A DNA stretch of 64,000 nucleotides from Verrucomicrobiia bacterium (GCA_036268055.1 DATAUW010000017.1:496001-560000), one strand, 5' to 3'. Shown: positions 9,576 through 18,623, numbered from the stretch's first letter. Translations and numbers: made by a program. The notes: generated by a model not told the origin, from the sequence alone.

Positions 9576-10985
9576 TTAGTGACCGCCGATAATGCGCCAG
9601 GCCGTTTTGACTGATTCCGGCAGACCATAAAGGTCGAGCGCCGTGATCAAGATCGCACCGCCCCAGCCAGCGGCGAGCAGCAGCCATCCGTTTTTCCACA
9701 CGCCCATCCGCTTTTGCGAACTGGTGAAGTGCAGCAATGGAAAAAGCGCGAGCGGCAACTGCAACGCCAGCACGACCTGGCTCAAAATCAGCAGGTCATT
9801 CACGCTGCCATCGCCGCGCCACCAGATAACCAGCACTGCCGGCACGACCGCGAATAATCGCGTGATCATGCGCCGCAGCCACGGCGAGATGCGCCAGTGC
9901 ATGAACCCCTCCATCACGACTTGGCCAGCCAGCGTGCCAGTGATAGTGCTGCTTTGGCCGCTCGCCAAAAGCGCAACCGCAAAAAGCGTGCTGCCGATGG
10001 CCGTTCCCAATAGCGGCGCGAGCGTCAGGTAAGCGATGCGAATCCAATCCGTGTCGTCGGTGAATTTCACGATCTGTCCGCCTGGCACGCCCACGCTGTC
10101 GCGCCCGAAAAACACTGTTGCCGCGAGCACGAGAATGGCGGCATTGATGAAGAAAGCGACACTCAACGCCACGGTGGAATCAATCGTGTTAAAGCGAATC
10201 GCCTGCCGGATCGAGGCCGCATCTTTTTTCACTTTGCGGCTCTGCACCAATGCCGAATGCAGGTAAAGGTTATGCGGCATGACCGTCGCGCCGATGATGC
10301 CGATGGCCACATAGATCAATGCCGCCGGATGCAAGGCCGGATGAATCAATGCGTGGCCCATTTCCGAAATGCTGGGCTGCGTTTGCGGCAGCACGAAAAT
10401 TTCGATGTAATAACAGACGGCAATCGTCGCGATCAGCAGCAGAATAATTCCCTCCAGCGTGCGCATGCCGAGCCGTTGCAACGCGAGCAGCAGCAGAACA
10501 TCGAAACCCGTGATGATCACCGCCCAGAGCAGGGGAATGTGGAAGAGCAGGTTGATGGCAACGGCGCTGCCAAGCACTTCCGCGAGATCGCAGGCGCCGA
10601 TGGCGACTTCGCACAATAGCCAGTTTGGCCAGCGCGTCCAGGCGGGATACCAATCGCGGCAACATTGCGCGAGGTCTTTGCCAGTGACAACACCCAGGCG
10701 TGCGGCGATGACTTGCACCACGATGGCCAGAAGGCTGGCCATGGCGACCACCCAGAGAAGCCCGTATTTGAATTGCGCGCCGCCTTGCAGATCCGTGCCC
10801 CAGTTGCCGGGATCCATGTAACCGACGCTCACCAAAAAGGCCGGTCCGGCAAACGCCCGCCATTGCTTCCAGAAACCGGCACCCTTCGTGGGAACGGCAA
10901 TCGTGCCGTGCATGCCTTCGAGCGAAACGTGGTCCCTGTCCGCCCGCGCATCCGTTTCCACCGAGGCTGTAGCATCTGTTTTCAA
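9576..10985 (-). CDS. mntH: Nramp-family manganese/divalent metal transporter
   Basis: 469 residues, about 11 membrane helices. The metal site of Nramp proteins is present: DPGN in helix 1 (58-61, in YMDPGNWGTDLQGGAQF) and the Met-Pro-His-Asn motif in helix 6 (GATVMPHNLYLHSALVQ). It imports Mn2+ or Fe2+ together with protons. The first about 35 residues are a hydrophilic cytoplasmic tail. The gene is convergent with the NIPSNAP gene (14 bp between stops) and has a 404-bp upstream region. I found no clear Fur- or MntR-type operator. Confidence 0.93.
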   Translation of the reverse strand: MKTDATASVETDARADRDHVSLEGMHGTIAVPTKGAGFWKQWRAFAGPAFLVSVGYMDPGNWGTDLQGGAQFKYGLLWVVAMASLLAIVVQVIAARLGVVTGKDLAQCCRDWYPAWTRWPNWLLCEVAIGACDLAEVLGSAVAINLLFHIPLLWAVIITGFDVLLLLALQRLGMRTLEGIILLLIATIAVCYYIEIFVLPQTQPSISEMGHALIHPALHPAALIYVAIGIIGATVMPHNLYLHSALVQSRKVKKDAASIRQAIRFNTIDSTVALSVAFFINAAILVLAATVFFGRDSVGVPGGQIVKFTDDTDWIRIAYLTLAPLLGTAIGSTLFAVALLASGQSSTITGTLAGQVVMEGFMHWRISPWLRRMITRLFAVVPAVLVIWWRGDGSVNDLLILSQVVLALQLPLALFPLLHFTSSQKRMGVWKNGWLLLAAGWGGAILITALDLYGLPESVKTAWRIIGGH

Positions 10986-11389
10986 CTTTTACTAAAAGGA
11001 CGATACCACAATCAAAATTTGAATCAATAAAAAATATTAGGTGAGACTATATCTATGATTGTATGGCGTGCTGCCGTGGGAGAGAGAAAAGTTTCAAGTT
11101 TCAAGTTTTCAGTGGGGAGATGCGGGCTTCTTTTGCCAGCAGGAAGGGATAAGAACATCTGAAAAAATCCGGCGCTTTTAAAAAGACCCGGGGGCAGACG
11201 CCAAGGAGGTGGGGATGGGGAATCCCGCTGAAGAAACGTGCTGCCACCCGAATCGCGCCGATTTTTCTCTCGCAGGCCGCGCAAGTCAACGATTTTTACA
11301 ATTAGATAGTTGCCGCAAAGTTTCTTAAACGGCTTATCCGTGTCGTACGAATTAATGGACGCTCCAATCCACGGGGAGTAGATTAAAGT
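10986..11389 (+). other. 404-bp intergenic region with one dispersed-repeat half-site
   Basis: No credible gene lies here. At 11087-11120 it holds one arm of the TTTCAAG/TTTTCAG repeat family also found at 20829-20853 and 22100-22187, ending in cagtggggaga. A purine-rich block follows at 11185-11225. It should contain the promoters of both the leftward mntH and the rightward DUF971 gene, but I cannot place a convincing -10/-35 pair. Confidence 0.6.
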
Positions 11390-11698
11390 ATGCGACCTTT
11401 GGATATTCAACCGATCGGCGAGGAACTGGCGATCAAATGGGCCGACGGCAGTGAGAGCTTTATGAAGCTCGAACGGCTTCGTTGGTGTTGTCCCTGTGCG
11501 GGTTGCAAGGGTGAGGTGGACATCATGGGCAATCTTTACAAAGGCCCCGATACGCCCCTAAAACCCCAATCGTTTCAACTCCTGCGCATCGTGAATGTCG
11601 GCAGTTACGCCATTCAACCCATCTGGGGTGATGGCCACGCTACAGGGATTTATCCGTTTGAATATTTGCGCAAAATCGCCGACGCGCAATGGCAGTGA
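11390..11698 (+). CDS. DUF971 (gamma-butyrobetaine hydroxylase N-terminal-like) zinc-site protein
   Basis: 102 residues, a stand-alone DUF971 domain. The segment RLRWCCPCAGCKGEVD carries a C-x-C-x2-C set, and a His lies in GDGHATGIYPFEYLR. These correspond to the three Cys and one His that bind zinc in the N-terminal domain of gamma-butyrobetaine hydroxylase. The oxygenase domain is absent. Bacterial copies are often found near iron-sulfur or Mrp-type genes, but not here. A cytoplasmic metal-binding adaptor is likely; the partner is unknown. Confidence 0.88.
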   Translation: MRPLDIQPIGEELAIKWADGSESFMKLERLRWCCPCAGCKGEVDIMGNLYKGPDTPLKPQSFQLLRIVNVGSYAIQPIWGDGHATGIYPFEYLRKIADAQWQ

Positions 11699-11732
11699 AT
11701 TATTTTCGCTGATTTGTCGATCGCGATCTGCG

Positions 11733-11764
11733 CAAAAAACAACGCCCCGCTGGTTAGCGGGGCG
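11733..11764 (-). terminator. Rho-independent terminator of the pil operon
   Basis: Read leftward, an 8-bp GC stem (CGCCCCGC/GCGGGGCG, 11743-11750 with 11757-11764) and a 6-base loop are followed by TTGTTTTTT. It sits 19 bp past the secretin stop codon. No T-run follows it rightward. Confidence 0.85.
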
Positions 11765-11782
11765 CTCGTGAAAGTATCGCAA

Positions 11783-13765
11783 TTAATTGGTCGTCGGAAT
11801 ATCGTTGTCCGAGTCGTCCGTTTTCTTCTTGGAGTGGATCAGCTTGCTCCAATCTTGGGGTTCGCCGCTGTCCCACGCGCCGAAGTCAGCCGCTTTAAGA
11901 TTCGGGACTTTTGTCTTGAGGAACGAAGTCTCGGTCGGCTGGAAGTCTTCGCTCTGCACGATGGTCGGCGTCACGAAGATGATCAAATTTTTCTTGTTCT
12001 GGCTTTTTGTCTCGGAACGAAACGCATTGCCGAGTAAGGGAATATCGCCGAGCACCGGAACCTTCGTGTTGTTCTTGCTGCGGGTATCGCCGACGAGACC
12101 GCCCATGACCAGGGTGTTGCCGCTCGGAATGAGCACGTGCGTATCAATGCGGCGAATGTCAAACGAATCCGCTTGTGTGGTCAAACCGCTGACCGTCTTG
12201 GTAACCACCGCGCCCACATCCGAAACTTCCGGGATAACGCGCAAATTGATCGTGTTGTTCGCTGAGATGCGCGGTGTCACGCGGAGGATCGTGCCGAGGT
12301 TCGTATAAATAACCTGCGAACCGCCAGGAGAACCTTGCGTGCCGGCCGTCGTCTGAATGATCGGTTGAGCGGTCGTTACCGCGAGAATGGCTTCTTCATT
12401 ATCCAGCGTCACGGCGCGCGGAGTCGAGAGCACCGTCGCGTCGAAATTATTATTTAGGAACGAAAGCACCGCGGACGCGCCGTCGGCATTCAGGAACGCC
12501 GTGGCCGGGAACAAACCTTTCGCCGTATTCAAGCTCAGGCCGCCGTTGCCGACTGTGGAAGTAAGCAAACTGGTAAGGCCGGATGAAGTGTCCGTCCCCG
12601 TGGTGGCGCCGGTGCCATTGGCAGTTGGGCCGTTGGCGGTCGAAAGAATCGTCGGATTGCCAGTAACATAAGGCGCGGTGGATGAACCGACCGGCAGACT
12701 GCCGGTGCCAGTGTTGATGGCCGTCGTCGAACCTGTGTTATTCAAGCCGGTCTGGTTATAAGTTCCTGTAGTATTGCCATTGCCGAAAGTGATGTGCTGC
12801 GCCTGGAGCGTGCCGGACCAGTCAATGCCCTTGCTGCTCGTCGGATTCTTTGAAGTCTCAACGATGCGCGCTTCGATCAGAACTTGTTTGGTCTGCGTAT
12901 CGAGGCGGGCGACGAGTTCGTCAATCGTGGTCATTTCGCGTTCCGTGGAAACGATGACCAACTGACTGGTGCGCGTGTCTGAAGTCACTTTGCTGCGCTT
13001 GTCGAGCAGGATGGAAGAGGAGTTGATCACGACAACCATGTTCGAGGCGGAAGCATATTTAAGCTGGATGATTTTCGTGACCAGCGGATCGGGAGCGGCG
13101 GGGTCTTTGATGCTGATGCGGGCGATGCGCGTCTTGGGATCGTCAATGATGACCAAATTATAATTGTTAAGCACCGCATTGAGCGCCTGGTCGGCGGTCA
13201 AATTTTCCCAGCGCAGTGAAACGCTCGGCTGCTGATGGACTTGTCCGTTCGCATCGGGCACGCCGTAATTGATTTTCGGATCAAGCATATAATTCAAGCT
13301 GGCCTGGCGGGCGAGATTCTTGATCGCGTCGGTCAAGGGAACTTCATCCATCACGATCAACGGAATGACTGCCGAAGGATCATGGGCTTGAGGTGCATTT
13401 GCAGCATCCGAACTGGGAGCGGCAGCGGGCGCGGCAGGAGTCACAGCAACAACGGTCGCATTGGTGACGACTGTGGAATCAACGGGAGCAACCGGCGTAT
13501 TCGTCGAGTCCACCGCAGCGGCGGGAGTCACCGTAACCGTGGCGTTCGTTGCGACGACAACCGGAGCGGCCTCCGCCGGCGTGGTCGTCGTTGCCGGAGC
13601 GGCATTGTCCGCAACCACGGGAGTCGCGGTCGCGTCAGCCGCCGGGGTCGCATTTGCGACGGCAGCCTGGCTGCTGTCCGGCGCGGGCGCATTGATGCGG
13701 GCCATGGCCGTGGAACAGATGGCGATGCAGGCGATGAGGCCCAGTAGAGTTGATTTCAATTTCAT
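11783..13765 (-). CDS. pilQ: Secretin (type IV pilus PilQ/GspD family)
   Basis: 660 residues. A signal peptide (MKLKSTLLGLIACIAICSTAMA) is followed by about 105 residues very rich in Ala, Thr, Val and Pro. The N1-type ring domains come next (KIIQLKYASASNMVVVINS, LDTQTKQVLIEARIVETS). The C-terminal secretin beta-barrel carries ILRVTPRIS, NLRVIPEVSDVG, THVLIPSGNTLVMGGLVGD, VPVLGDIPLLGNAFRS and LIIFVTPTIV. It forms the outer-membrane gate for a pilus or secretion system. A Gly/Asn/Thr-rich insert at about 330-395 is unusual. As last gene of the pilM-N-O-P block it is best read as PilQ, though GspD cannot be excluded. Confidence 0.9.
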   Translation of the reverse strand: MKLKSTLLGLIACIAICSTAMARINAPAPDSSQAAVANATPAADATATPVVADNAAPATTTTPAEAAPVVVATNATVTVTPAAAVDSTNTPVAPVDSTVVTNATVVAVTPAAPAAAPSSDAANAPQAHDPSAVIPLIVMDEVPLTDAIKNLARQASLNYMLDPKINYGVPDANGQVHQQPSVSLRWENLTADQALNAVLNNYNLVIIDDPKTRIARISIKDPAAPDPLVTKIIQLKYASASNMVVVINSSSILLDKRSKVTSDTRTSQLVIVSTEREMTTIDELVARLDTQTKQVLIEARIVETSKNPTSSKGIDWSGTLQAQHITFGNGNTTGTYNQTGLNNTGSTTAINTGTGSLPVGSSTAPYVTGNPTILSTANGPTANGTGATTGTDTSSGLTSLLTSTVGNGGLSLNTAKGLFPATAFLNADGASAVLSFLNNNFDATVLSTPRAVTLDNEEAILAVTTAQPIIQTTAGTQGSPGGSQVIYTNLGTILRVTPRISANNTINLRVIPEVSDVGAVVTKTVSGLTTQADSFDIRRIDTHVLIPSGNTLVMGGLVGDTRSKNNTKVPVLGDIPLLGNAFRSETKSQNKKNLIIFVTPTIVQSEDFQPTETSFLKTKVPNLKAADFGAWDSGEPQDWSKLIHSKKKTDDSDNDIPTTN

Positions 13766-14052
13766 GATTAATTAGCGTTTTGTTCGGCCCGCGAATTTTC
13801 TCGTGCCTAAGTTGCGGGTTGAGTTCAGCAGCAAGGGTGCCAAGCGAAAACACCCTTTAAACAAGCCGGTTTCATTGAGGTTGTGCCCACTCTGCTCGCG
13901 AGGTTGTCCATCATTAAGACAAGCTGGTTCACGCGTTGGCGCGTGATTTGACGCGCTGATTTTGCCGGAAAGAAGCGGCTCAAAGTGCGGGGCGGTTTGA
14001 ACTGGCGAAGGAGTTTTCATGGCGACCGCCGCGTGAAATGCCGGCGCGGGAA

Positions 14053-14529
14053 TTACTGCGCGGCCTTGCGGAGAAAGATTTCGATCGGCTCGGACTGTGT
14101 GCTCGCGCGCACGATCACGGATTCTTCTTTGATCCGAACGCAATGAATCTTGACCTTGCCGTTGGCCGTGGTGATCTCCGTCGTTTCGCCATCAGCGAGC
14201 GTGCGGTTGTTGATCAGCGCCAGGCGATGGCCGGCCGAACCGGAAAGCCCCTTGAGCGCAAAAGACGATGCTGAGAACGCGACGACATTGGTCGCAGTCG
14301 GGAAGGGTTGGCGAACCGACAGCGGAAAGAATGGGTCCTTCGTGGGCTTGACCGTTGGATCAAACACCGAAAGCGGCACGGCCAATTCTGCGGGCGCTTC
14401 ATTTGTGCCGGCGCTTTTGCTGTTCGCGGCGGGTTTGGTATTCGTGCCGCGTGCGTCTGCCAGCAGCGTGAGGAACAGCGCGACCGCCGCGGTGAGCCGG
14501 ACAAACGAGATGAGCCGTGACGATTTCAT
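14053..14529 (-). CDS. PilP-like pilus assembly protein
   Basis: 158 residues with an N-terminal signal anchor (FVRLTAAVALFLTLLADA), a polar linker (TKPAANSKSAGTNEAP) and a small beta domain (SFALKGLSGSAGHRLALINNRTLADGETTEI... IHCVRIKEESVIVR). In PilP proteins this HR domain binds the secretin. Sequence similarity is modest; the call rests mainly on size, architecture and position between pilO and the secretin. A 287-bp gap separates it from the secretin. Confidence 0.7.
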   Translation of the reverse strand: MKSSRLISFVRLTAAVALFLTLLADARGTNTKPAANSKSAGTNEAPAELAVPLSVFDPTVKPTKDPFFPLSVRQPFPTATNVVAFSASSFALKGLSGSAGHRLALINNRTLADGETTEITTANGKVKIHCVRIKEESVIVRASTQSEPIEIFLRKAAQ

Positions 14530-14538
14530 GTGGTTGCT

Positions 14539-15120
14539 CTAGGAATCACTGGATTTAACGAGCGTGACAAGATCCATGCGGAACGTCAGTTTTTCGTGCT
14601 CCTCGGCGCTGGTGCCGAAGCCCGGCTCCAGTGTCAAACTTTGCACGCGCAAATAGGGAAAATGATTTTCAAGCTCCGCGAGAAATTTCCCGAAGTCATA
14701 ATAATACGCCGAACCGCTCACGACGACCCGCGCCTCCTTGTAGGGAAATGCTCCGAACATTCCGACTTTGCCGACCATCGGCGGCCCAAACTGCGGCATG
14801 TCCACCTTGTAACTGGGAACATTGAATTGGCGCATCGAACTCACGATCCACGAAAACAAATCGCCGGAAGGCATCGTGTTTTCGATCATGTTGAGGTGAT
14901 TGGTCGCATCCTTGAGCGCATCCGCCACCTGGTCCGCCTCCACGCTGACCTTTTGCATCTTGGAAATTTCCTGTTGCACGCTGTCGCTCTTGCGCTTGAT
15001 CTCGGCAATCTTATCTTTCTCCAGGCTGATCAAGCCGAACCAGAGTCCGGCGATGATCGCGCAGGTGACCAGTCCTACGAGAATCAGTTGCGTGCGTTTT
15101 TCTTTGGAAAGCTTGCTCAT
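14539..15120 (-). CDS. pilO: PilO-like pilus assembly protein
   Basis: 193 residues: short cytoplasmic head, one membrane helix (LILVGLVTCAIIAGLWFGLI), a coiled coil (about 32-75, KDKIAEIKRKSDSVQQEISKMQ) and a ferredoxin-like periplasmic domain containing YYYDFGKFLAELENHFPYLRVQSL, the typical PilO pattern. It pairs with PilN to form the inner-membrane alignment complex. It follows pilN with 2 bp between stop and start. Confidence 0.85.
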   Translation of the reverse strand: MSKLSKEKRTQLILVGLVTCAIIAGLWFGLISLEKDKIAEIKRKSDSVQQEISKMQKVSVEADQVADALKDATNHLNMIENTMPSGDLFSWIVSSMRQFNVPSYKVDMPQFGPPMVGKVGMFGAFPYKEARVVVSGSAYYYDFGKFLAELENHFPYLRVQSLTLEPGFGTSAEEHEKLTFRMDLVTLVKSSDS

Positions 15121-15122
15121 AA

Positions 15123-15800
15123 TCAGCGCTCGTGATCGGGATAATTTAATTCCAGGCTGAACAACACGTACGGTTTGCCCGAATCAGGATCCAACTGCGG
15201 GGTCGAAAGATTCTTGAGCATGATCTCATTCGTTGAGACCTGCTGTTTGGTGAAATAACCACTGTGCGCGAGCGTCTCCTTCAAATGATTGATCGCGTCG
15301 TTGCCGGGGTTGGGGCTGGTGTCTTTGGCATCGAGAACCAGCTTATTTCTTTCGAGCGATCCGGCGGGTTTGCCGCCGACCGAGTGCCCGCGCTCCATTA
15401 TCGGTGCGACTTCCGGAACAGCAATGAAACTTTGTTCCATGCGGAAATGCGTGATCTGAATTCCATCCACCGTTCCGTGCATCAGCGCGTCCAGCAGGGG
15501 AGCATTGAGAAAACGATTTGCCGCCAGGCGATTCAACGCTTCCAGCTTGCTTTTCACGTCAACGAGACTGTGTTTGTTCACGAGAATTTGATTGTAAGCG
15601 TTCGTATGCGAACTCAGGCGGGCTTCGAGATTCGAGAGATGGGCTTTGTCCGCCATGATTTTCACCTGCAACGAACTCATCCAGACCAGCACCATCACGA
15701 CGAGGCACGCCGCCACATAAATCGCGCGCTTGGTCGGGTCTTTCCGGCGGAGTTCTTCCGCAGACTGCGCCTCGGCAAGAAGATTGATGCGAATAGGCAT
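15123..15800 (-). CDS. pilN: PilN-like pilus assembly protein
   Basis: 225 residues from the ATG at 15800. The start MPIRINLL is the short N-terminal motif by which PilN binds PilM. It is followed by one membrane helix (AIYVAACLVVMVLVWMSSL), a coiled coil (LSNLEARLSSHTNAYNQILVNKHSLVDVKSKLEALNRL) and a periplasmic domain (GIQITHFRMEQSF). The region upstream in the same frame is Arg-rich and overlaps pilM, so it is not used. It begins 8 bp after the pilM stop. Confidence 0.87.
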   Translation of the reverse strand: MPIRINLLAEAQSAEELRRKDPTKRAIYVAACLVVMVLVWMSSLQVKIMADKAHLSNLEARLSSHTNAYNQILVNKHSLVDVKSKLEALNRLAANRFLNAPLLDALMHGTVDGIQITHFRMEQSFIAVPEVAPIMERGHSVGGKPAGSLERNKLVLDAKDTSPNPGNDAINHLKETLAHSGYFTKQQVSTNEIMLKNLSTPQLDPDSGKPYVLFSLELNYPDHER

Positions 15801-15808
15801 AAACGAAA

Positions 15809-16888
15809 TTAGAATGCGACGGCCGCTGCGCCTATGGCGACGGTCAGTTGGGGAGCCACCTGTTCGATTTCGCTCACCTGGACGGCGGGCAGCGCCATTT
15901 GCAGATTCGCCACCGGGCTCCACGATTTGCAGGGAGCCATCAACTCGGTCTCGAGGGCTTTCATGATGAATTCTGATCGGGCGGATCCGCCCGAAACATA
16001 AATCTGGCTCACCGTGCGGTCCTGCTGATGTTCAAAGAAATCCACCGATGCCCGCAATTCGCGTCCGAGCGGTGTGAGCAACGGTTCGAGATTCGATTGC
16101 ACTTCGCCCGGCATACCGACCTTGATGCCTTCCGCCTCGGCGTAGCTGATGCTCATCGCTTCGGCCAGGCCCTGGGTAAGTTTGTCTCCGCCGATATTCA
16201 CCACGCGGCTGACCATCAATTCACCCTTTTGCAGCAGGCAAATCGAAGTGCTTTTGAAACCGATATCCACCAGCGCGACCGCTTCCTTTTCAAAGATTTC
16301 CGGCATCGTCATTTCAAAGGCATTGAACGGCCCCACGATCCCGGGAATCACCTGGTCGGGAATCAATCCCGCGCCACGGATCGCCGCCGAGAGATCGTCC
16401 GTCAACTGTTTCTTCGCGCCACCCACGAGCACCTTCAGCTTTTGCGACGTGGCATTGATGGCCTTGGGCGTTTCACCAGCCACGGCCGTGTTCTGGCGGA
16501 TGGGAATGAAATAGCAATCGAAAGTATAACCCGGTAAATCCTGCTGGAGATAATTCTTCGTGTTGATGCGCAAAATTTGCCGCATGTCGGCAACGGGTAT
16601 CTGCGGCAATTCCGCCTGGCGCACGATGGAATCATTCACGCTGATGGCCAGGCTCACGTTTTTAGTCTTCGTGTCCAGCGCAGCGTAAACGGCTTTCAAA
16701 TGGTCGGTAAGCACATCCACCGACAACTCTTTTTCATAGAGCGGCGCGTCCATGATGCAGTAACGCAACAAGGTATAAACATCCCCGCGGCGCTGCAGCA
16801 GGATCGCTTTCGTAGAACGTCCGCCAAGGTCAATGGCGATGACCTGTTCGCGTTTTTTCGACTGACCGTTTAAAAATGGCAAAGCCAT
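15809..16888 (-). CDS. pilM: PilM-like actin-fold pilus assembly ATPase
   Basis: 359 residues with an actin/FtsA-type fold: VIAIDLGGRSTKAILL (phosphate 1), ALVDIGFKSTSICLL (phosphate 2), NIGGDKLTQGLAEAMSISYAEAEGIK (connect region) and QIYVSGGSARSEFIMKALE (adenosine). It is cytoplasmic, binds ATP, and docks on the PilN N-terminus. It is the first gene of the five-gene leftward block. Nothing else of the pilus (pilin, PilB, PilT) is in the window except the GspF-like gene at 6504. Confidence 0.9.
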   Translation of the reverse strand: MALPFLNGQSKKREQVIAIDLGGRSTKAILLQRRGDVYTLLRYCIMDAPLYEKELSVDVLTDHLKAVYAALDTKTKNVSLAISVNDSIVRQAELPQIPVADMRQILRINTKNYLQQDLPGYTFDCYFIPIRQNTAVAGETPKAINATSQKLKVLVGGAKKQLTDDLSAAIRGAGLIPDQVIPGIVGPFNAFEMTMPEIFEKEAVALVDIGFKSTSICLLQKGELMVSRVVNIGGDKLTQGLAEAMSISYAEAEGIKVGMPGEVQSNLEPLLTPLGRELRASVDFFEHQQDRTVSQIYVSGGSARSEFIMKALETELMAPCKSWSPVANLQMALPAVQVSEIEQVAPQLTVAIGAAAVAF

Positions 16889-16968
16889 AGCATTTTTCTT
16901 AACTACTTACCGGCGGTGAGTAGCAACTCCTTTGCCATGTTTCGCCAAGCCGGGCGGGACTGCCGGAA

Positions 16969-17307
16969 TCAACCTTTGAAACTCGCGGCTCGCGCCTGTA
17001 ATTCGTCCAAAAGTGTCCGCATCGGCAGGGAAGGTTTGCCGCGCCAGAGCGCGCCCATGATGACATTCGGAAAGCCGGTCAGCGGCAGCGAACGGACTTT
17101 TGGAGACATCTTTGTCTTGGGAATAGACACCGTCAGGCCAATGCCAAAACCGTTCGCCACATAGGTTTCTATGGCGTCCACCGAATTGATTTCGATGCTC
17201 GGAAACCCGATGGAAGACCTTTCAAAGGACGGCGTGAATGAAGAACGATTAATGGGAAGGCGAGCGTACTCGCGAGCCCCATATAATTCAGACGCCTTCT
17301 TCAGCAA
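16969..17307 (-). pseudogene. Truncated LysR-family regulator (effector-domain fragment)
   Basis: The last about 75 residues (INSVDAIETYVANGFGIGLTVSIPKTK...VRSLPLTGFPNVIMGALWRGKPSLPMRTLLDELQ) match the end of a LysR-type substrate-binding domain, including the VANGFGIGL turn. The helix-turn-helix and first half of the effector domain are missing. The DNA upstream is the 10-bp-period tract, not coding sequence. This is a remnant with no DNA-binding part. Confidence 0.65.
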
Positions 17308-17337
17308 CGCGCAAGACAGCGAAAGACGCGCAAAAAT

Positions 17338-17516
17338 TTATCCGCACTTAAGCGCACTTATCCGCTCCGACCCGCACTTTCGGGCATTTTTCCGAAATAA
17401 ATATTTTGAAGATTTATGCGAACCTAAGCGGGCTTAAGCGAACTTATCCGGACCAAAGCGAGCCAACACGAATTATTGAGCTTACCTGATGCGGACCAAG
17501 GCGAGCCGACGCGTCT
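17338..17516. repeat. Degenerate 10-bp-period tandem tract
   Basis: From about 17338 the sequence repeats with a 10-base period on a TTA(A/T)(G/C)CG(C/A)AC theme: ttatccgcac, ttaagcgcac, ttatccgctc, then decay, and again from 17414 ttatgcgaac, ctaagcgggc, ttaagcgaac, ttatccggac, caaagcgagc, with further decayed units (tgatgcggac, caaggcgagc) to about 17516. At least ten units can be counted. A 10-base period is not a coding period; it places the CG core on the same face of the helix at every turn. The rest of 17308-17751 shows no gene. Confidence 0.75.
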
Positions 17517-17751
17517 GATCCGGCCTTTTTCGTCCGCTTCCGCAGTTGGATGGCACACGAAAGCCTGCTGATCTCCTCTCGCGCTCCTCCTTATGTCAAG
17601 GAACCGCACCATTTAAGCACATCCCAAAGCCCTTTGCAAATTGCCGCCACAGTTTAGGCCGTACGGCGGTTTGTGACCGCCAAATCCCTCGCAGAACGAA
17701 CTTCGTTGCCGCTGACTTGCCAAAAGCCATTAAAAGTTAGAAATTCTTGCC

Positions 17752-17991
17752 ATGACGAGCACAGTCACCAGCAAAGGCCAAACCGTAGTGCCAAAGGCGC
17801 TTCGCGAACGATTCAATATCAAACCTGGAGCGACATTGGACTGGAAGGAAGACGGCCAATCATTACGCGTCGTCAAACTGGAACCTTGCAAGTCGGGAAA
17901 TTTTATCGAAAGCTTGCGGCGATTGGGCCGCGTTCCGGCTGCCGCACGCGACAAACGCCCGGTTAAACCGGCTGAGTCAGGCAGACTGTAA
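17752..17991 (+). CDS. AbrB/SpoVT (MazE/VapB-type) DNA-binding antitoxin-like protein
   Basis: 79 residues. The swapped-hairpin AbrB domain is clear: STVTSKGQTVVPKALRERFNIKPGATLDWKEDGQSLRVVKL (2-42). Such proteins are usually antitoxins that also repress their operon. The tail (GRVPAAARDKRP) could bind a PIN or MazF toxin, but no toxin follows on this strand; the next gene is convergent. It looks like an orphan. Confidence 0.85.
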   Translation: MTSTVTSKGQTVVPKALRERFNIKPGATLDWKEDGQSLRVVKLEPCKSGNFIESLRRLGRVPAAARDKRPVKPAESGRL

Positions 17992-18033
17992 ATTCACAAA
18001 ATCTTGGCTTTCCCGGCAAAACCGAAACGAAAA

Positions 18034-18387
18034 TCACAATACAACCCGCACCGTTTGCCGATCCACCTCAACGAGTGAATTTTCCTCAAGCGCGGCAATG
18101 ATCTCCCGTAAATGCCGTTCAAACAGCGACTTGAGTTCGCGTGAGCGGATATTGCCAGTTCGCACAAGCAATAGTTTCCAGGGCTTTTCCTGTAAAAGAT
18201 GCGAATAGTAAAAATCCGTGTCCTTGGTAATGACGATGCGCTGTTCGTTCAGAGAAAGCGCATTTAAGACCTTATCCGCCGTGCGATTTTGGGCGGGCAG
18301 TTGCGAAGTATGGATGGCATCGTGTCCCGCCGCTTGCAACATGACGCACAATCCCGGCGGTAGATGTGCATCCACAACAAATTTCAT
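18034..18387 (-). CDS. DUF5615 PIN-like toxin
   Basis: 117 residues from ATG 18387, which overlaps the stop of the DUF433 gene as ATGA. MKFVVDAHLPPGLCVMLQAAGHDAIH and IVITKDTDFYYSHLL give the PIN-like fold with acidic residues (D6 and the two Asp of TKDTDF). The family (DUF5615, Mut7-C-like) is the presumed nuclease toxin partner of DUF433 antitoxins. The chosen start fits the overlap; the upstream extension of the frame lies inside the partner gene. Confidence 0.88.
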   Translation of the reverse strand: MKFVVDAHLPPGLCVMLQAAGHDAIHTSQLPAQNRTADKVLNALSLNEQRIVITKDTDFYYSHLLQEKPWKLLLVRTGNIRSRELKSLFERHLREIIAALEENSLVEVDRQTVRVVL

Positions 18388-18623
18388 GTCAACGCCAAAT
18401 GACGGCTTTTGAGCCTGAGCGATTGCGCGGCAAACTCTAGGCACGCCTGCAAATCCTCGCGCTCAAGGTCGGGATATTCCGCCAACAAATCTTCAACCGA
18501 ATCACCTCCTGCCAAATATTCCAGTATGGACTCCACCGGATAGCGCAATCCACGCACACAAGGTTTGCCGTGGCAGATCTCCGGATTGATTGTGATTCGC
18601 GACAATAATTCAGCGCTCGACAT
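18384..18623 (-). CDS. DUF433 antitoxin
   Basis: 79 residues, a complete DUF433 domain: SRITINPEICHGKPCVRGLRYPVESILEYLAGGDSVEDLLAEYPDLEREDLQACLEFA. It has a winged-helix-like fold and pairs with DUF5615 toxins. Order (antitoxin first) and the 4-base overlap are typical of toxin-antitoxin operons. This pair looks intact, unlike the RelE module next door. Confidence 0.9.
   Translation of the reverse strand: MSSAELLSRITINPEICHGKPCVRGLRYPVESILEYLAGGDSVEDLLAEYPDLEREDLQACLEFAAQSLRLKSRHLALT

Noticed and set aside
10257-11030. Rightward open frames over mntH
   Set aside because: Antisense shadows; rich in His, Arg and Gln with no known domain.
11143-11289. Possible peptide in the mntH/DUF971 gap
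   Set aside because: Purine-rich, repeat-containing DNA without a start signal.
13772-14020. An open frame of 82 codons filling the gap between pilP and the secretin
   Set aside because: Composition is unlike neighbouring proteins, no family or signal is visible and there is no ribosome-binding site.
17338-17516. The decamer tract as a CRISPR array or plasmid iterons
   Set aside because: Units are 10 bp and degenerate, without spacers; no Rep or Cas gene is near.
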